Below, piece by piece: positions 13,756-17,475 of a stretch of 17,475 bases of DNA. This stretch comes from HyVt-337 sp964428895. GTDB lineage: Bacteria > Planctomycetota > Phycisphaerae > SM23-33. The translations under genes were made by a program, and so were the position numbers. The notes below the pieces were generated by a model. That model had not been told where the DNA came from. It saw only the letters and a program-made list of their open reading frames with translations, and ran no database searches. Location: positions 1 through 17,475 of the forward strand of contig CAYRZU010000068.1 in the NCBI GenBank assembly GCA_964428895.1, written 5' to 3'. Within the stretch, counting starts at the first letter, position 1. Every line of letters starts with the position of its first letter.

Positions 13756-14866
13756 CTACCGGTTGGCCAACCGGTGTCGCACGTAGGCGTCGATGAACTC
13801 TTGGAGGTCGCCGTCGAGGACTTTGTCGGTCTGGGCGTTCTTGAGTTCGGTGCGTTCGTCGCGGACGAGCTGGTACGGGTACAGCACGTAGGAGCGGATC
13901 TGGCTGCCGAAGGCGATTTGGCCTTTCTGGTCGTACATCTTGGCCAGTTCGGCGTCGCGCTTGGCTTGTTCGTGCTGATAGAGCCGGGAGCCCAGCATCT
14001 TGCGGGCCTCGGCGCGGTTCTTGTGCTGGGAGCGTTCATTTTGACACTGGACCACGATGCCGGTCGGCGCATGGGTCAGACGAATGGCGCTGGCGAGCTT
14101 GTTGACGTTCTGCCCGCCGGGGCCCGAGGACCGAAAAACATCCTCCCGCACGTCTTTGTCCCAGTCGATGTCGACGTCGACGTCCTTCAGCTCCGGCAGC
14201 ACATCGACCGCGGCGAAGGAGGTGTGGCGGCGACTTTGCGAGTCGTACGGGCTGATGCGGACCAGGCGATGCACGCCGCGCTCGCAGGTGAGGTAGCCGA
14301 ACGCGTAGGGGCCCTTGACGTGCAGCGTGGCGGACCGGATGCCCGCTTCCTCGCCGTCGACGCGGTCGATCTCGTCGGCTGAGTATCCGGCGCGTTCGAA
14401 GTAGCGGAGGTACATGCGAAACAGCATCTCGGCCCAGTCGCAGCTCTCCGTGCCGCCGGCCCCGGCGTGGACGGAGAAGTAGCAGTTGCCGCTGTCGTGC
14501 GGGCCGGCCAATAGGGTGCGGAGTTCGAGGCGGTCGAGCTCGCCTTCGAGCGCTTCGGCCTCGGTAGCGGCGTCGGTCAGGTCGGCGGCGCTGTCGGCCT
14601 CGACGGCCAACTCGTGGAGCGTCATCGCGTCGCCGATGCGAGCGAGGAAATCGGTGACTGGCGCAACGATGCCCTTGGCGATCTTGAGACGGGCGACGAT
14701 CTCGGCGGCGGCGTCGGGGTTGTCCCAGAACCCGGGCGCGGACATCTGCTGTTCGAGGTCGGTCAGTTCGGCTTGGCGTGTCGGGACGTCAAAGAGAGTC
14801 CCGGATCTTCTCGATCCGGTCGTGCAGATCATCCAGACGCACTTTCAAGTCGGCGGCGTTGGTCAT
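13756..14866 (-). CDS. prfB: Peptide chain release factor 2, with programmed +1 frameshift
   Basis: RF2 recognises UGA and UAA and triggers peptide release on the ribosome. Translation starts at ATG 14866-14864 after GAAGAGG and reads 25 codons (MTNAADLKVRLDD to IRDSL). It then meets an in-frame TGA at 14791-14789 directly after CTT. The CTTTGAC slip site allows the ribosome to skip a T and continue DVPTRQAELTDLEQQM in the main frame, giving 369 residues. The stop is codon 26, exactly as in E. coli. The main frame has AGAGGTESCDWAEMLFRMY, the anticodon-like tripeptide SPY at 205-207 (SPF in E. coli, a mild change), and GPGGQNVNK with the catalytic GGQ at 250-252. The Shine-Dalgarno-like booster usually 3 bases before CTT is weak here (CGGGA). 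Autoregulation by RF2 level is the known family mechanism. It lies 18 bases after the membrane-protein gene. Confidence 0.97.
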
Positions 14867-14884
14867 GATGCCTCTTCAGCTACG

Positions 14885-15655
14885 TTAGATGCGGGTGAAC
14901 CGCGGTTGAACTTTAGTGCTTCGGCCCCCCTTGCGGCGGCGGAGGAGGATCCGGGGCGTGAACCGCTCGCCCACAGCGTGAACCAGTTGGGTCTGCAGCA
15001 CCATGCCGACCGCGGCCAGCACCACCGCCATCAGCACCACAAACCACGCCACCCATGGCCTTCCGCCATCGCCGAAGGTCGCGTCGATCAGTTGCTCGCC
15101 GGTGCGGCTGCCCGTGCACAGCAGCGCCCCGGCGTAGGCCGTCATCACCGCCCCCACCGCCGATGAGGCAACGATCACGATCAGGCGGAGGTAACTGTAA
15201 GCGATCACCGCCACCGCCAGCCCGAACAGCGCCCCGATCACCCACGACAGCACCGAGCCCGGCGAGCCGATGAACCAGCCGACCAGCGAACTCATCAGCG
15301 CCGTCACCACCCACCCCACCGCCAGCGCGAACGCCCAGCGATACAGGTACCACGCCAATAGCGCCCCCAGAATGCACAACGCCCCGCAGGCGACGATGTA
15401 GTCCATGTTGCCGGGTGTCTCCCGCAGCAGGCCCACCAGGTCGGTCCCCAGTGCCATCCCCGCTGCGGCTCCGAACGTCGCCAGCAGCACACGGAACAGC
15501 GGATAGCCCAGGAAGCACGTCGCCAAGCCCCACACCAACAGCACCAACAGCAGCAGCGCGTGGATCTCTACGATGAAGAAACTGTTCGGATGAATCGCCA
15601 ACCGTCGCTCCCGGAACGCTCGTCCCATTTCAATCATTTTGAGGGATAGCATCAT
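14885..15655 (-). CDS. Multi-pass membrane protein, DUF4203 (TMEM198)-like
   Basis: About 256 residues from the ATG at 15655. A second ATG follows at 15652 and others at 15637 and 15628; the GGTGGGAG just upstream favours one of the first two. The frame extends upstream to 15826, but there it is Arg/Pro-rich repeat sequence unlike a membrane protein. Seven or so hydrophobic segments follow a short N-terminus, beginning ALLLLVLLVWGLATCFLGY, with the family-like FLGYPLFRVLLATFGAAAGMALG (Gly-rich, paired helices) and a basic C-terminus (PRILLRRRKGG). The function of this family is not established. It is probably co-transcribed with prfB, whose start is 18 bases downstream, though the functions show no link. 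Confidence 0.78.
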   Translation of the reverse strand: MMLSLKMIEMGRAFRERRLAIHPNSFFIVEIHALLLLVLLVWGLATCFLGYPLFRVLLATFGAAAGMALGTDLVGLLRETPGNMDYIVACGALCILGALLAWYLYRWAFALAVGWVVTALMSSLVGWFIGSPGSVLSWVIGALFGLAVAVIAYSYLRLIVIVASSAVGAVMTAYAGALLCTGSRTGEQLIDATFGDGGRPWVAWFVVLMAVVLAAVGMVLQTQLVHAVGERFTPRILLRRRKGGRSTKVQPRFTRI

Positions 15656-15706
15656 CTCCCACCAACCGCGAAATATCAACCCCGCCGGCCAGCGGGGATG
15701 CGGCGC

Positions 15707-15789
15707 AAAAAAAGGGCGACGCCCAGGCGGAGGGGGACCTCGGCATCGCCCGCGTAGCCGCAACCCTTGATGCAGGCGGAGGGAGACCT
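15707..15789. repeat. 49-base-spaced direct repeat with adjoining GC hairpin and T-run
   Basis: CAGGCGGAGGGGGACCT (15724-15740) and CAGGCGGAGGGAGACCT (15773-15789) differ at one base. Left of the first copy, minus-strand GGGCGTCGCCC (15714-15724) is followed by seven T (15707-15713), which looks like a small intrinsic terminator pointing left. It lies just upstream of the membrane-protein gene, so it could be an attenuator for that gene or a leftover repeat edge. Confidence 0.45.
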
Positions 15790-15826
15790 GCACCATCGCG
15801 GGTGCAGCGGACAACGACTGTGACAT

Positions 15827-16167
15827 CTGGCGCGGTTAGCGCCCAATTCCCTTTCGTGGGGGTCGACCGGGTGCGGTGATGTGCGCGGAGACATCGAGCG
15901 TTGACAGCAAACCCATTCCCCGACCCCATCTCGACATGCTCACGCTCGTACCGTCCATGGGCGACCGCTTTCTCGACCCAGGTACCACCCGCTGCCCGAC
16001 TGGGCTCCGCCCCACACCGAGAGGCCCAACGCCCTCGACAAGCTCAGCCAAGCCGACAGGCGCTTGGATCGTTCGCGCCTGTCGCGTTGCGGCGCCGGCC
16101 GGTGTTTCAGCCGTGGCGAGCAAATTCATCCGCCCGGCGCCGCGGCGATTGTCTCAGTCAAAAACTC
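15827..16167. other. Gene-free gap between nrdJ and the membrane-protein gene
   Basis: 341 bases with no credible gene. It carries CTCGACAAGCTCAGCC at about 16034-16049, a motif like the TTCGACAAGCTCAG sequence common in bacterial dispersed repeats, and a related CTCGACATGCTCACGCTCG from about 15930. I see no clear promoter or terminator; open frames here look like chance. Confidence 0.4.
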
Positions 16168-17475
16168 TTAGCTGCAGCCAAGTGACGCGCCGCAGTTGTG
16201 GCATTTATAGCAGTTGCCGTTGCGAACCGTCAAGGACCCACAATTATCACACGGCGGTGCGTCGGCCTGGAAGTAAGCGAACTGTTGATCGAACAGGCTG
16301 CCTTCAGCCTCGCGGGCGCCTTTCGCCCCAGCGGCCGAACCAGCCGCAGCGGCCGCACCGGCTGCGCCGGCCGTGACCGGCGCGGGGGCCGGACTGGCCG
16401 CTGCCGTCGCGGCGCGGGCTTTGGTGCGCGGGGGCTTGGCGTCGGCGATTGCCGCCCGGGCAGAAGCGCCGTCAGGTCTCCTGACATCCTTGTCGGAGAC
16501 CCGAGCGGCGCGGCCAGGTTCCGAGGGTTTGTCATCCTTGACAGCCTCGGGCGCTGAATCTGTTGACGCGGGCGCTGCCGGCGAAGCCGGGGCGGCGGCT
16601 TCACGCTTGGGCAGGTTCGCCTCACGATAATCTTCCAGGAACTGCAGCCCCAGCCAGCGGAAAATGTAGTCCACGATGCTCTTGGCGAAGGGGATGTCGC
16701 GGTTGGCCGTCATGCCGCCCGGCTCAAACCGCTGGTTGGAAAACTTGCGGACCAGGTCGGTCAGCGGCACGCCGTATTGGAGGCAGAGGCTGATGGCCGT
16801 GGCGAACGCGTCCATCAGGCCACCCACGGTCGAGCCTTCCTTGGCCATCGAAACGAACAGTTCGCCGGGGTTGTCGTCCTCGAACAGGCCCACGGTGAGG
16901 TAGCCTTCGTGGTTGGCGACGTTGAACTTGTGGGTGATCGAGCTTCGGGTGGCGGGCAGGCGACGCCGGTGGGGCGAGTAGATTGCCGCCTCGAGGTCGG
17001 CCAGGTCCAGCTTGAGCGCTTCCTTGCCCTTGGCCTCGGCCTTGTCGTCGTCGGCTTTGACGTTGAGGGGTTGGATGCGCTTCGAGCCGTCGCGGTAGAT
17101 GGCGACCGCCTTGAGGCCCAGCTCCCAGCCGTCGATGTAGGTCTGCATGATCTCGTCGACGGTGGTCTCGTGAGGCACGTTGACAGTTTTGGAGATGGCG
17201 CCCGACAGGAAGCACTGCACCGCGCCCATCATGCGGATGTGACCCATGTAGTGGATGGAGCGGACGCCCTTGACCGGGGCGAACGCGCAATCGAAGACGG
17301 CCAGGTGCTCATCCCGCAGGTGCGGGGCGTTCTCGATGGCGTCGTTCTCGTCGATGAAGTGGATGATCTCGGTGACCTGGCTGGGCGGGTAGCCGAGCTT
17401 GGCCAGGGCGAGCGGGACGGTCTGGTTGACCAGCTTGAAGTCGCCGCCGCCGGCGAGCTTCTTGTACTTGACCAG
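16168..17475 (-). CDS. nrdJ: Vitamin B12-dependent (class II) ribonucleotide reductase, C-terminal part
   Basis: The last 435 residues; the 5' end lies beyond the right edge. NrdJ makes deoxyribonucleotides in the cytoplasm using adenosylcobalamin, without oxygen. Visible: HLAVFDCAFAPVKGVRSIHY, MGHIRMMGAVQ, FLSGAISKTVNVP, MQTYIDGWELGLKAVAIYRDGSKRIQPL, then THKFNVANHEGYLTVGLFED, VSMAKEGSTVGGLMDAFATA and KFSNQRFEPGGMTANRDIPF, all typical of the NrdJ C-terminal half. Residues encoded at about 16300-16602 form a low-complexity Ala/Pro/Lys/Arg linker of about 100 residues. The end CDNCGSLTVRNGNCYKCHNC plus GASLGCS has the zinc-ribbon and the cysteines that re-reduce the active site. The TAA stop is at 16168-16170. 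The long linker makes this longer than usual. Confidence 0.95.
   Translation of the reverse strand: MVKYKKLAGGGDFKLVNQTVPLALAKLGYPPSQVTEIIHFIDENDAIENAPHLRDEHLAVFDCAFAPVKGVRSIHYMGHIRMMGAVQCFLSGAISKTVNVPHETTVDEIMQTYIDGWELGLKAVAIYRDGSKRIQPLNVKADDDKAEAKGKEALKLDLADLEAAIYSPHRRRLPATRSSITHKFNVANHEGYLTVGLFEDDNPGELFVSMAKEGSTVGGLMDAFATAISLCLQYGVPLTDLVRKFSNQRFEPGGMTANRDIPFAKSIVDYIFRWLGLQFLEDYREANLPKREAAAPASPAAPASTDSAPEAVKDDKPSEPGRAARVSDKDVRRPDGASARAAIADAKPPRTKARAATAAASPAPAPVTAGAAGAAAAAGSAAGAKGAREAEGSLFDQQFAYFQADAPPCDNCGSLTVRNGNCYKCHNCGASLGCS

Noticed and set aside
15656..15826. N-terminal extension of the membrane protein to 15826
   Set aside because: It is Arg/Pro-rich and encoded by repeat sequence; an internal start with a ribosome site fits the membrane family better.

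Overview
The window is GC-rich chromosomal DNA, apart from one AT-richer patch at about 12.2-13.7 kb. It looks bacterial, most likely from the Planctomycetota (Phycisphaerae-like). That placement is inferred from the gene families, the several kinds of dispersed palindromic repeat between genes and the secreted proteins of unknown family; no rRNA gene or marker tree is available here. I see no tRNA, rRNA, CRISPR array, transposase or complete mobile element.

Layout. Positions 1-1283 (+) hold the 3' end of a butyrate kinase gene overlapping a phosphate butyryltransferase gene. Positions 1280-4691 are mostly minus strand: a basic Arg/Ser/Gly-rich secreted protein and two paralogous secreted proteins of unknown family, one of which carries an apparent single-base frameshift. 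A small conserved-looking cytoplasmic gene (3302-3778, +) lies between the paralogues. Positions 4855-8805 form a clear operon: sigma-70-type promoter, etfB, etfA, a long acyl-CoA dehydrogenase, and a strong terminator hairpin. An RbsC-like orphan membrane permease follows (9027-10190), flanked on both sides by palindromic repeat clusters. On the minus strand come an M28-type metallopeptidase whose first zinc-ligand histidine is a tyrosine (10632-12068), a WD40-type propeller protein in lower-GC DNA bracketed by inverted copies of a 24-base repeat (12179-13459), prfB with its programmed +1 frameshift (13756-14866), a multi-pass DUF4203-like membrane protein just upstream of prfB (14885-about 15655), and the 3' part of a B12-dependent ribonucleotide reductase gene, nrdJ (16168-17475).

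How the genes may work together. Acyl-CoA dehydrogenase passes electrons to the EtfAB flavoprotein. Ptb and Buk interconvert acyl-CoA, acyl phosphate and free acid with ATP. Together they suggest oxidation or formation of short or branched-chain acyl-CoAs, possibly butyrate metabolism. The two blocks are 3.7 kb apart and separately promoted, so the link is an inference. The secreted genes at 1.3-4.7 kb share near-identical Shine-Dalgarno leaders and are the least explained part of the window. The signals most worth a second look are the frameshifted secreted paralogue, the Tyr-for-His M28 peptidase, and the repeat-bracketed WD40 island.
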